Of a DNA stretch of 64,000 nt, positions 1-9,598 are shown piece after piece. Every line of letters starts with the position of its first letter. Positions within the stretch are counted from its first letter, which is position 1. The notes beneath the pieces are model-generated. The model saw nothing but the letters and a program-made list of their open reading frames with translations. It did no database searches and was not told the DNA's origin. The position numbers and the translations under genes are program-made. The stretch spans positions 92,233 to 156,232 of the forward strand of contig BCHH01000020.1 of assembly GCA_001599595.1 (NCBI GenBank), in the 5' to 3' direction. The DNA is from Beverwykella pulmonaria. Its lineage: Eukaryota > Ascomycota > Dothideomycetes > Pleosporales > Melanommataceae.

Positions 1-598
1 TACAGGCTAGTCTAATAAAATGACAGCGTGTATAAGCTATGGAGAGGTTTATGTTACAAGGCAGGCAGAGGAGAAGTACCTCCCAGACTGTTGTATACCA
101 AAATTTAAAGGCTTTACAGAGTGGATAACCTGGGCGATTATTACTCTTAACATTAAAGGACCGCTGCTATTTATTGAGAAGGATGCAGACTAGAACAAGG
201 GCAAGCTAAACTCTGAGGTGTATATTGAGCATATACTACCTGTTGTAGTAGCAGTCNNAGACGCTCACAGGACCTACAAGAACGGGCAGCTNATTCTAGT
301 AGAGGACAACTNGTCAGTTCACACCTCTAAGGCAACTGCTCAGGCAGAGCAAGAGCTAGGAATCCAGAAGATGTGGTGGCCAGCAAACTCACCAGATCTG
401 AACCCTATTGAAAACGTGTGGCGATTGCTGAAGTATCGCGTACAGAAGCGTTATCCACACACNAAGGAAGAACTACGTCAATATCTAACAGAGGAGTGGG
501 ACAANATCACCTTTGACGACTACTCAAAATACATCAAANATATGAAGCAGCGGTGCTGGGCAGTTATCATGGCAGGNGGTGGTCATACGAAATGGTAA
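1..598 (+). mobile_element. Tc1/mariner-type transposase, 3' part, degenerate
   Basis: This is the C-terminal part of a DDE-superfamily (Tc1/mariner, DDE_3-like) transposase cut by the left window edge. One frame reads from about base 2 to the stop at 596-598. It shows the block around the second catalytic Asp (ILVEDN, then SVHTSKAT) and the classic WWPANSPDLNPIENVW segment containing the third acidic residue. Upstream, in the same frame, KGPLLFIEKDAD is followed by an in-frame TAG near 191, so the copy is broken. Several bases are ambiguous (257-258, 292, 312, 463, 505, 539, 577), as expected if near-identical copies were collapsed in the assembly. The family is certain; the subfamily is not. 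Confidence 0.85.
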
Positions 599-1537
599 TG
601 NATGTAATTTTGTATGTAATTTATATAGGATAAGCACACCTGATCATCTGACAAAACCGCGTGAACCGGCGGAACAGCCCGTTCATGCTTATCCCTTGTA
701 GGTTGTGTTTTTAGCACAGCGAGAAGACTGCAAAGCTAATTAATGTTTATTTTAGGATGACGTTTCCCTTTCGTGTCTGCCTGGATCACCGGGCGCGTCA
801 GCACCAAACTTGAAGTAGATAATTTACAGCTAGTGTGAATCCGGCTAGCTGGACTCATTCACATCGTCAATCAAAAAAGAAAGAAAAATAAATACCCCCA
901 TAAACTAACCAACGGCACACTCGAACCTCTCTCCTTTTATGCAGAAGCCAAAAAGGAAAGTATCGCCAGCTGCGCTAGCGACAAGAAAATTCCGGTACCT
1001 TCGGGAAACCCAATGGCTATACAGAGATTTATTTGATAAGCTACTTTCCTGTACAACATTCGAAATATTTTGGATTATATACATACGTATGGAAATGAAA
1101 AGAAGAGAGAGATCCACATCCATACCGACATCATTCGTGAATTTACAATCAGGGGACAGAAGGCACCATCCTCGAGGCATGACTCTGAAAGCTGACGACC
1201 ACTTTAGCCAGGGCTGTGTGGCTGCCTGTCACACGCTAACGGAATTTCCCTGGACACCAAATCGCCCCGTAGCACCACCTTTTACAACCTAATTAAATAA
1301 TATAAAAATGAACAAACGACTCCTCAATAGCCAGCACGATACATCTAGAAAATTTCGGCTTAAGGGAATGGTAGATTATTGCGATGCGAAGGACATTCTG
1401 TATTATAAGCTTGATGTGTTCCGGTTCGTTGGCGTGGGAAGAACACAAGGAGTAGCAAATATTACAAGGAGTGGGGTAAAGTTATGTTAGATTGATGCCC
1501 TGAGCTAGAGGATTAGTATTAAGTACACTTTCTGACG
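599..1537. other. Gene-free AT-rich segment between two transposase relics
   Basis: No convincing gene is visible. The short open frames here overlap on both strands and match no family I recognise. A nine-base inverted repeat (ggataagca near 627 and tgcttatcc near 687) lies just downstream of the first transposase and could be a remnant of an element end, but I could not pair it with a left terminus inside the window. Confidence 0.4.
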
Positions 1538-2128
1538 AGGTGTATTGTTGTAAGACCACAGACCAAACAGTGGATTATTAGGAAACTGGACGAGAGATAC
1601 TGCTTATATTGTATACAAGAGCACATTCATTAGGAGGACGAGGGGTACTTTAAGAGAGCACATTCTTAGGCTGCTGTTAGCCGCAACTTTAAATTAGATC
1701 TCTACTTCTACAACGTCCCCGGAAACTGGAGTAGGACGATAAGCCATAACGTGTACAGAGATCAAATCCTTAAGCCAATTGTTCAGTCCTGGATTTATCA
1801 CGGTGGCCAGTTTGCCCTAGAGGAAAATAGCGACTTAGGGCATGGCACTGGCAAGTCAACTATTGTATGAATCCGGAAGTAAAATAACAACCTAGAGAAC
1901 TACTTCAATTGCCACAACTCCTCTAATTTATTACCTATTAAAAACTGCTAGCTACCTCTAACGCAGTATCTTAACAAGTTCCCACATGAGGATGAGCTTG
2001 GGACAAGGGAACTTGCTCTTAAAGGTTGGGGCAACGTATCACAACAATTTATAAACAAATTTGTACAACCTATGCCCTAAAGACGCGAGGACTGTATAGA
2101 GATGGATGGGAGGATTACTGAGGATTAA
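1538..2128 (+). mobile_element. Second Tc1/mariner-like transposase relic with many stops
   Basis: A single frame reads through several stops and still shows transposase sequence in order: TKQWIIRKLDERYC, FKLDLYFYNVPGNWSRT, VYRDQILKPIVQSWI, then GHGTGKSTIV, LENYFNCHNSSNLLPIKNC (a decayed version of the usual SPDLSPIENCW block) and a C-terminal GWGNVSQQFINKFV stretch. At least five in-frame stops are present (TAG, TGA, TAA). Several sit where related transposases have Arg, Gln or Trp, consistent with C-to-T or G-to-A changes. It differs in sequence from the copy at the left edge, so it is a separate family. It is not functional. Confidence 0.7.
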
Positions 2129-2362
2129 ATTTGAGTTAATGGGTAAGGGAAGTGGCGCGCGGGATGTTGATTTCTCTGGTGCCTGTGATTGCAAAGTATC
2201 TGACAGAGCTTGCACGTTGTTTTCAACATCTTCGCTATCGCTGACGACCAGAACCGTAAATGAATGCTAGCAAAAGGTTACAGAATCTATAATATATTGC
2301 CATATCTTTTCCTGTAACTGCCCCCAGAGTGGTGTTGGCGACATCAAACTAGAAGCTGCCAT

Positions 2363-3880
2363 TCAGCAATCCTCACCATCTTCCCCACTCTTCTTGACAT
2401 CGAGCTTCCTCCCAACGAACAGCCCAGCTAACACGGCCGTGACTGCACACACCCCAGCCAGCACGGCGTTCATATTCCCATATCCAATCTTCTCCCTCAA
2501 CGTCCCGCTCACCAACGGTCCCACCGTAAGTCCAGCACTCCAAATCATGCTGTTAATGCCATAGAGCTGCGCGTACGGCGCTTGTCCCTCGAAAAGCTCA
2601 GAGTTAGCCTTCCAGTACTTCTCCAGCACATTCCCGGACTCTACGATTGATGTTGAGTTGATGATGGCAAGGCCCATCCCATTCAAGGCAAGCAAGCAGG
2701 CATAGAGTGCGATTTGATGGCCCAGCTCGAGATGGGTGGTGGCTTCGGCCGGGAGCCTCAGCAAAACGAGTGCAGGGATGAGAAACGTGAAGCCAAAGAT
2801 GGAAATCGGTTTTGTGCCCCAGCGGTCCACGCACCAGCCAAATATGGGGCCGAGGAGGAAGTCAGCGCCGCCTAGCGGGAAGAAGAGGAGGCCAGCTTTG
2901 AGGCTGTCGAAGCCGTAGCGGGAGGAGGCGACGAGTGGGATGGTGGCGTCGAAGGCGCCGAGGAGGACGGCTTGCATGAAGCCGATGAACAAAGCTGTGA
3001 TGAGGCCTGGGTCTCGCAAGACGAGGAGGATGGGGAGCATGCGGGTAATACGGTGTTTCGGCTCAGGAAGACGGTATTGCGTGAGATTAGTCTCCCTCTG
3101 GGGAAGTAGAGGTGTGCTTTCGATTGCAGTGGTGTCCTCTAAAGGCCCTGCGTCCGAGTTTGACTCCGAGGCTGGTTCAGTCACGTATCTGGAGGCTACC
3201 TTCTTCTCGATCATGAGCAGGCGCATGATGAAATCGATAGATACCAGAGCAACACCAACTCCAAACACTCCAACGTATCCCGTCTTCGCGTATAGGAAAC
3301 CTCCTATAATCGGTGCGAAGAGGCCGGCAACCGAGATAAAGCTGAATATCGTCCCGATGGTCTTGCCGAGATTCTCCTGGCCCACAGTCTCGATGAGAAG
3401 TGCCAGCCCAATCGTCCAAACCGTCCCACCAGAAGCACCTTGGAGGAATCTAGCAACAGCCATGACTGCAACGCTTCGTCCCACAGCCAGAAGAATGGTA
3501 GCAAGCAATAGCAGAACAAGACCGAGTAAAAATGGAAGTTGACGCGATGATGAGAGTCTGTCCGCCAGAATACCTGCAATGGGAGACGCCAGACACGACG
3601 CAAAAGCGTATATGGCGAGTAGGTAAGAAATCGTGCCCTGCATTTCTGAATCCGGTATATTGACGCGGTCCTGGAGCATGAACGGAAGTACTGGGACGAT
3701 GAGGCCATAGAGGAACATGTCGGTAAACACCCCAACCCCGACTGTGCAGCAGATAAAGAAAGCGTTCGACCGCCATTCTAGGCCAATTGGAGTGTTTGAT
3801 TGGCCGAGACCTAGTTTGTTATACATGGTCCAAGTGGTAGCGGTTGAAGAGTCCGAAGACTCTTCTCGGCAATGGGACAT
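2363..3880 (-). CDS. MFS transporter, DHA1-like (drug/amine:H+ antiporter type)
   Basis: Single exon, 505 residues from the first in-frame ATG at 3880 (MSHCREESSD). The family is the twelve-helix major facilitator superfamily. A cytosolic N-terminus is followed by helix 1 (VGVGVFTDMFLYGLIVPVLP), a loop with GILADRLSSSRQLPFLLG matching the MFS motif A between helices 2 and 3, and ARFLQGASGG in helix 4. A long acidic central loop with SIESTPLLPQ-like sequence (about residues 235-290) separates two six-helix halves. The second half has a weaker motif A copy (IFGWCVDRWGTKPIS). The layout and the VPVLP signature resemble fungal DHA1 and vesicular-amine-type carriers, expected at the plasma or vacuolar membrane. 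The substrate cannot be told. It is transcribed away from the U1A-like gene. Confidence 0.9.
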   Translation of the reverse strand: MSHCREESSDSSTATTWTMYNKLGLGQSNTPIGLEWRSNAFFICCTVGVGVFTDMFLYGLIVPVLPFMLQDRVNIPDSEMQGTISYLLAIYAFASCLASPIAGILADRLSSSRQLPFLLGLVLLLLATILLAVGRSVAVMAVARFLQGASGGTVWTIGLALLIETVGQENLGKTIGTIFSFISVAGLFAPIIGGFLYAKTGYVGVFGVGVALVSIDFIMRLLMIEKKVASRYVTEPASESNSDAGPLEDTTAIESTPLLPQRETNLTQYRLPEPKHRITRMLPILLVLRDPGLITALFIGFMQAVLLGAFDATIPLVASSRYGFDSLKAGLLFFPLGGADFLLGPIFGWCVDRWGTKPISIFGFTFLIPALVLLRLPAEATTHLELGHQIALYACLLALNGMGLAIINSTSIVESGNVLEKYWKANSELFEGQAPYAQLYGINSMIWSAGLTVGPLVSGTLREKIGYGNMNAVLAGVCAVTAVLAGLFVGRKLDVKKSGEDGEDC

Positions 3881-4386
3881 TCGACGAGTCTCTTGAACGC
3901 CAAGAGTGGTAATGAAAAGCAAGGGCGTTTTCTAAAAGAAGATAACAGAGAGCATCCATTCCACGACGGTTTGGATGATTTCTGTCGTGTGGTAAGTCAG
4001 TGGAAAGCAGTTGAGATTGATGATATGATTAGCGGGCCGCCATCGACAGACAAAGCGAGGGCGAATGCGAGGCGATGGCGGCGTGACGGCATTCGCTCAT
4101 GTCACTGCTGAAGTCTGGACGGCCTGTATGAAGAATCGGGCCATGGCTGCGTGATTGCACTGCCAGCGTGCGCGGGACGCTGCAGCCAAGTTCTTGCACG
4201 AGTGACAAAGCGTCCATTTGTGGGCTAGATCACGTGAAGCGTAGCCGACGACCTAGCGTGCCTTGGCCTCGAGCTAGTCGGAACTCGAGCTTCTCGAGCT
4301 TCCGACTTTCTACATTTCGCCGACGACGCGCAACGACAGCACCACCGACAATTACCTGCGACAATCGCCTGTGACAGTCGCCCGCC
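3881..4386. promoter_or_regulatory. Divergent intergenic region, MFS / U1A-like gene
   Basis: About 500 bp between two divergently transcribed start codons, so it must hold both promoters. It contains a run of clustered CTCGAG-type palindromic sequence near 4268-4297 (ctcgagctagtc, actcgagcttctcgagcttc), which stands out. No TATA box is obvious on either side. Confidence 0.45.
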
Positions 4387-5307
4387 ATGGTGGACAAGAT
4401 GGAGGGTGTGATCTCGGCCGTGGTGCCGGGCGTGCTGGACCCCAGCAAATATCCAGTGCCCATCGAAACGTATGCTCCTCCCCCAGGCTCTCTGTACACC
4501 GCTAACTCGGTCGTAGAATCTATGTCAGCTTACGGTCCTCTTCTGGCATTTGTTCATATTGCGCCTGGTGAATTTTGTACTGATACGGTCGTTCCAGATT
4601 AACAACCTCGAAGAGCGCGTCAAGGTCGACACCATGAAGCTAGCCTTGACGGCGGTGTTCAAGTACTACGGCCCCATCCTCGACATCGTAGTGAAGAAGA
4701 GCCTGAAGCGCAAGGGACAAGCATTCGTGGTGTTCGACAGCCAGAAGTCCGTCTTGGACGCCGTGGAGGAGATGAGCGGCTTCGAGATGTATGGAAAGGT
4801 CATGAAGGTGGCCAAGGCGAGAACGCACAGCGACGAGACCGTCATTCGAAAGGCCCCGTCCATGTTCGAGGAGCACAAGCGGAAGAGGCTGATGGTCAAA
4901 GGTATATACGTTGATGTTCGACTAACTGGCCTATACATGTTGATGTGCAACCCGCAGACTTCAAGCGCGCCGAAGAGGACTCCAAGGCCCAGGCCAATCC
5001 GACGGCCGCTGCAGACAAGCCTCGCGCGGTCAAGACGGGAGCCGCTCTCATACCCGATGAATATGTGCGACCGAACAAGACGCTGTTCCTCCAGAATGTG
5101 CCAAAGGAAGTGGACGAGGATGCGCTGACGGCCATCTTCGAGCGCTTCGAAGGTTTCAAGGAAGTACGGGCTGTGTCGGTCAGGGCCGTAGCGTTCGCAG
5201 AGTTCGAGAACGAGCAGTTTGCCATCACAGCGAAGGAGGCGACAGCGAATATGCCTATTGGGCCGGAGGGCAAGCAGATGAAGGTCTCGTATCAACGTCA
5301 ATCGTAG
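4387..5307 (+). CDS. U1A / U2B''-type snRNP protein with two RRMs
   Basis: Spliceosomal snRNP RNA-binding protein. Three exons: 4387-4512 (or 4509), 4598-4901 and 4958-5307, about 259 residues. Intron 2 (4902-4957, GT...GCAG) joins VK to DFKRAEED. Intron 1 ends at 4597 with CCAG; its donor may be 4513 or 4510, both in frame. RRM1 has RNP1 as KGQAFVVF and INNLEERVKVD around RNP2, matching the U1A/U2B'' family. RRM2 has RNP2 LFLQNV and RNP1-like AVAFAEFEN, followed by the C-terminal end typical of the family (MKVSYQRQS). An Ala- and Lys-rich linker separates the RRMs. Whether it serves U1 or U2 cannot be settled here, since many fungi have one protein doing both jobs. Confidence 0.85.
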
Positions 5308-5594
5308 GTTCTTGCGTGTGCATGCGTTCTGGTTCTCCGGCGGGAGATAAAATACAATACTGTTCTGGTTTTATGCACGTTTTCAACATGGTAACACGTA
5401 TGAGGTTGATTATCTAGAGTCCTCGAGCCCGCACCGGCACCTGCTCGGAAATATTTCAGCACGGCAGACGACATCAGGAACGACGACCCCAACGCCCGCC
5501 GCACTTCCAGATAGGAAGACGGCCACCGTCCGCGGTATCACAAGTCCCACACCCATTACTAACCAACCGATCAAGTTCCGACTCCGTCTCCGTC

Positions 5595-6642
5595 TCAGAA
5601 GATGACGTCCTCGTTCTCCTTGTCACCAAAGAGATCTTGCGACTCGGACTCTTGCTCTGGCTGGTTCTCTTTCCCTGCTGCGGCTTCCTTGGCCAAAGCT
5701 TGGTCTCTCGCCTTGTCGTCAGCTGCAGCATCCCGCTGTTTCTTGCCAGATACCTTCTTCAGCCGATAGAACTCCTCTCGGTCCAGCTCGTCCAATTCCG
5801 AATTGATGTACTTGATCGTGTTCTCCGTCCGGGGGATAATGACATGCTCACTGCCTTGCGTCAGTTTGGATGCTAGCCAAACTCTCCCTGGGACGTGAGG
5901 AGGAACGGCAGAGGGATCGGAGATACGAACATGGCGTTGACTCTGCGATTGACTACCTTGATGACTTCATCCAATATGACAAAGGCGGTCTGTAGACTGG
6001 CCAATTCCACCAAGGTTTCCACTGCGCGGGCATATGTCTCTCGGCACCGCTGCACCTGCTGTCCGCCCTTGCCCAGGCCGGTCAGGCCAAAGTCATTGTT
6101 GCCCTCGGTGGTGAAGCTCTCAAACTGGGGGAGGAACACGCCCGAGACGTTTTCCTGCTTGGTGCGTATGCGGAACCGTGCCTGCTTTGCCGACTCTTGG
6201 ATCTGGTAGCCTATATCACCGCCGACGGCATATGTGACTTCGGCGAGGGAGAATGCGGCAATCTGCATGACCCGCCCCATCTTCCGCTTCGCCTCATCGA
6301 TGCGGCGTGTAATCTCTGGGCAACGTTTCAGCTACATGGCAAATAAGAGGACACGCTAAGGGTGTGGTACCTCGGAAGCGTCTGTGCAGCGAGGGTCAGC
6401 AAAACGCTACACAACGGGGGTGGATGGAGGGCGGCCTACTTGGTGAGCGCCTCGCTCTTTCTCTTGAGCAGGTCGTGGCCTGTCTGCGCCCCCTTCAACT
6501 TGCTCTTCATCAGCCCCAGCGACTGGCGGGTGGGGAAGACGGCCTCCCTCGCCTGGTGTTTGTGTCAGTGTCAGACATCTACCGCATACATAGCTCGGAC
6601 AGCTCGCTCGACAGCCGCGAAACGTACCCCGCTGCCTGACAT
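5595..6642 (-). CDS. VMA8: V-type H+-ATPase subunit D
   Basis: Subunit D of the V1 sector, the central stalk that couples ATP hydrolysis to rotor turning on vacuolar and endosomal membranes. Five exons: 6628-6642, 6440-6552, 6371-6381, 5931-6315 and 5595-5850. They sum to 780 nt, giving 259 residues with every junction in frame. The family signature VFPTRQSLGLMKSKLKGAQT is in exon 2, RRIDEAKRKMG and FSLAEVTYAVGGDIGYQ in exon 4, and VNRRVNAIEHVIIPRTENTI spans the last junction. The acidic and Lys-rich C-terminus (GKENQPEQESESQDLFGDKE) is usual for fungal copies. Exon 1 is only 15 nt (MSGSG) and exon 3 only 11 nt, so naive gene callers will probably get it wrong. It is divergent from SYF1. Confidence 0.95.
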
Positions 6643-7030
6643 TGCGATGCGGTGGGCTGATGTGCACGCGTGAAAGGCGAATGGATGGCAGCGGCTTCTG
6701 ACGCAACGCCGGAACAGAAGACTCGCAGAAGGCTGGCGGAAGGGCGGTGGTGGTGATGGTGGTGGTGGCTATAATTGAACGAGACCGCCGGCGTGGTTGA
6801 TGCACCCTGGCACAGCTTGCGACAGGGAAGCTGCGATAGCCAGCGCCCAAGGTGGTCCGAGTGTGGCGCCACGCCTCTTCAGTACTAGCCGCGCTTTTGG
6901 CTGACCGCCGGATCTCTGCCCCAAGCATCTCCCGCTCGAGAAAACCATGGCTCTCCATTGCCCATCGCCATCGCCATCGACACGCCTCCCTCGCGTTCCT
7001 GCCCACCGCGGGCAGTCCCACGCCGTCACC
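6643..7030. promoter_or_regulatory. Divergent promoter region, VMA8 / SYF1
   Basis: The 388 bp between two divergent ATGs must serve both housekeeping genes. It contains a CA/TG-rich stretch near 6747-6770 (gtggtggtgatggtggtgg) but no clear TATA box, in keeping with constitutive expression. Confidence 0.5.
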
Positions 7031-9598
7031 ATGCCCGGCGAACTCATCCGCACCGTCACCGCGAGCCTCTCGCGGCCCAGCAAACGCAAGATGGAGCGCG
7101 GCAACGACCTTTTCCTCATCACGGACCAGGATGTTGTTTACGAGCAGGATATTCAGCGCAACCCCGGCAGCGTCAAGCCGTGGCTGGACTACTACAGCTT
7201 CAAGAAGTCGCGCGGCAGCATCCTCGAGCAGGCCTTCGTGCTCGAACGCGCCTGCACCACGCTGCCGCGCTCGTACAAGCTTTGGAAGCTCTATCTCGAG
7301 CTGCGCACCAAGCACCTCGAGAAGAAAAACCCCGCCAAGTACGCGCCGCACTACGTCAAGGTCAATTCTCTGTTCGAGCGGGCCCTGGTCCTGCTGAACA
7401 AGATGCCGCGCATCTGGGAGATGTACCTCACCTTCCTGATGCAGCAGCCGCTCGTCACAACCACGCGGAGAAGCTTCGACAGAGCCCTACGCGCCCTCCC
7501 ACTCACCCAGCACAACCGGATATGGGCGTTGTATCGGCCGTTCGCATCGTCAGCATCGGGCGAGACCGCCGTCAAGATCTGGCGGCGGTACATGCAAATC
7601 CATCCGGAGAATGCCGAGGAGTTCATCGAACTCCTCAAAGACATGCGGAAATACACCGAGGCCGTCAAAAAGTACATGGAAATACTCAACAATCCGCGTT
7701 TCAAAAGCAAAGACGCCAAGGGCCCCTTCCAGTTCTGGACCGAGATGATTGAGCTGATGATTGACCATGCAAAGGACATCGAGACAGGTGACGACAGTGG
7801 CATCAATGTGGAAAAGATCATCAGGAGCGGCATTACCAAATTCCCCGATCAGCGCGGAATGCTTTGGGTGGGCCTGGCGCGCTACTGGATGCACAAGGGC
7901 GAATATGAAAAAGCCCGTGATGTCTTTGAGGAGGGCATCACCACCGTCATGACCGTCCGCGACTTCTCAGTGGTCTTCGACACCTACGTCGAGGCTGAGG
8001 AAGCCATGATTGGCATTAAACTTCAGGAGGCTGCCGCTCGGTCCGATACAGGAAAGCTTGATGGAGATGCCGACGCCGATTTGGACATCCGCATGGTCCG
8101 GTTCGAGTCGCTTATGCAACGACGGCCCTTCTTGCTCAACGATGTGTTGCTTCGACAGAATCCACACAACGTTTTGGAGTGGGAGAAGCGCGTTGCTCTG
8201 TGGGGCGACAACAAGAAAGAGGTGGTGCAGACGTATACCGATGCCATTGCCGCTGTCAATCCCAAAAAGGCAGTGGGCAAGTTTCACGAGCTATGGACCA
8301 ACTACGCCAAATTCTACGAGAACGGGGGCGAGCTTCGAAACGCTCGCGTTATCATGGAAAAAGCCGTAAAGGTGCCATTTAAGTCGGTCTCCGAACTAGC
8401 CGAGATGTGGTGTGAGTGGGCCGAAATGGAACTCCGAGCCGAGAACTTCGACAAAGCGGTTGAGATCATGGCCAAAGCAACACAGGCACCCAAACGATCG
8501 AATGTGGACTATTTCGACGAGTCGTTGACACCGCAGCAGCGCGTTCACAAGAGTTGGAAGTTATGGAGTTTCTACGTCGACCTCGTTGAGAGTGTCAGCA
8601 CGCTGGACGAGACGAAGAAGATATATGATCGTATTTTTGAGCTGCGCATCGCGACGCCGCAGACCGTCGTCAACTATGCCAATCTTCTCGAGGAGAACAA
8701 GTACTTTGAAGACTGCTTCAAGGTGTATGAGCGCGGATTGGACCTCTTCAGCTACCCCGTCGCGTTCGAACTGTGGAATCTATACTTGACGAAGGCGGTT
8801 GACAGAAAGATTGGAATGGAACGGCTACGGGATCTATTCGAGCAAGCCGTCGAGGGATGCCCGCCCAAATTCGCCAAAGTGCTATACCTAATGTACGGCG
8901 CCCTGGAAGAAGACCGAGGACTTGCCCGCCACGCCATGCGTATATATGAGCGTGCCACGCGCGCCGTCGCAGACGAGGACCGCATGGAGATGTTCAATTT
9001 CTACATTACCAAATCGGCGTCCAACTTTGGTCTCACTTCAACCAGACCAATCTATGAGCGTGCCATTTCCGCACTGCCTGACACTGAAGCCAAAGAGATG
9101 TGTCTCAAATTCGCCGAGATGGAGCGGCGGCTGGGAGAAATTGACAGGGCACGAGCCATATACGGCCATGCGAGCCAATTCTGCGACCCAAGGACCAGCC
9201 CCGAGTTCTGGAAGAAATGGGAATCTTTTGAGGTTCAGCACGGCAACGAGGACACGTACAAGGAGATGCTACGCATCAAGCGAAGTGTCCAAGCCCAGTA
9301 TAAGTACAGATTCACCATGGCAGTACATATCATTTCCATGTTACTAACTACTTGTAGTACCGATGTCAACTTCATCGCGTCTCAGGCACTCGCTCGTGGC
9401 CAGCAGAACGGAGACGGCGAACATGCCGACAGCGACAGCCCAGACGAAGACGCCATGGCTGCTCTCGAAAGACAAGCAAGGGCTCCCGCGGGCTTCGTCG
9501 CTGCGACCACGGGCCCGGAAGGCGGACAAATCAAGTCGGCCGCTCCCGAACCAGCCGCAGCGAACCCCGATGTCATCGACCTCGACGAAGATCTATGA
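7031..9598 (+). CDS. SYF1: Pre-mRNA-splicing factor SYF1 (HAT-repeat protein)
   Basis: Scaffold of the Prp19/NineTeen complex in the active spliceosome. Two exons: 7031-9303 and 9358-9598, giving 837 residues. The start is the ATG of MPGELIRTVTASLS; a short upstream in-frame extension is less likely. The protein is built of half-a-TPR (HAT) repeats throughout, with motifs such as VYEQDIQRNPGSVKPWLDYY, RIWEMYLTFLMQQ and KSWKLWSFYVDLVE. The family C-terminal end TDVNFIASQAL lies just after the intron junction, which restores QYNTDVNF. A Pro-, Ala- and acid-rich tail ends in DVIDLDEDL. The 54-nt intron has no stop and its length is a multiple of three, so it can be read through. Confidence 0.95.
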   Translation: MPGELIRTVTASLSRPSKRKMERGNDLFLITDQDVVYEQDIQRNPGSVKPWLDYYSFKKSRGSILEQAFVLERACTTLPRSYKLWKLYLELRTKHLEKKNPAKYAPHYVKVNSLFERALVLLNKMPRIWEMYLTFLMQQPLVTTTRRSFDRALRALPLTQHNRIWALYRPFASSASGETAVKIWRRYMQIHPENAEEFIELLKDMRKYTEAVKKYMEILNNPRFKSKDAKGPFQFWTEMIELMIDHAKDIETGDDSGINVEKIIRSGITKFPDQRGMLWVGLARYWMHKGEYEKARDVFEEGITTVMTVRDFSVVFDTYVEAEEAMIGIKLQEAAARSDTGKLDGDADADLDIRMVRFESLMQRRPFLLNDVLLRQNPHNVLEWEKRVALWGDNKKEVVQTYTDAIAAVNPKKAVGKFHELWTNYAKFYENGGELRNARVIMEKAVKVPFKSVSELAEMWCEWAEMELRAENFDKAVEIMAKATQAPKRSNVDYFDESLTPQQRVHKSWKLWSFYVDLVESVSTLDETKKIYDRIFELRIATPQTVVNYANLLEENKYFEDCFKVYERGLDLFSYPVAFELWNLYLTKAVDRKIGMERLRDLFEQAVEGCPPKFAKVLYLMYGALEEDRGLARHAMRIYERATRAVADEDRMEMFNFYITKSASNFGLTSTRPIYERAISALPDTEAKEMCLKFAEMERRLGEIDRARAIYGHASQFCDPRTSPEFWKKWESFEVQHGNEDTYKEMLRIKRSVQAQYKYRFTMAVHIISMLLTTCSTDVNFIASQALARGQQNGDGEHADSDSPDEDAMAALERQARAPAGFVAATTGPEGGQIKSAAPEPAAANPDVIDLDEDL

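Noticed and set aside
905..1292. Overlapping open frames on both strands near the left edge
   Set aside because: They overlap each other in antisense, match no family and sit between two dead transposons.
2940..3542. 200-codon plus-strand frame
   Set aside because: It is entirely antisense to the MFS transporter, with Arg/Ser-rich low-complexity sequence, so a shadow of that gene.
6407..7351. 314-codon minus-strand frame overlapping VMA8 exons and the SYF1 start
   Set aside because: It is antisense to SYF1 and in the wrong frame for VMA8; the composition (Arg- and Ala-rich) is typical of a shadow frame.
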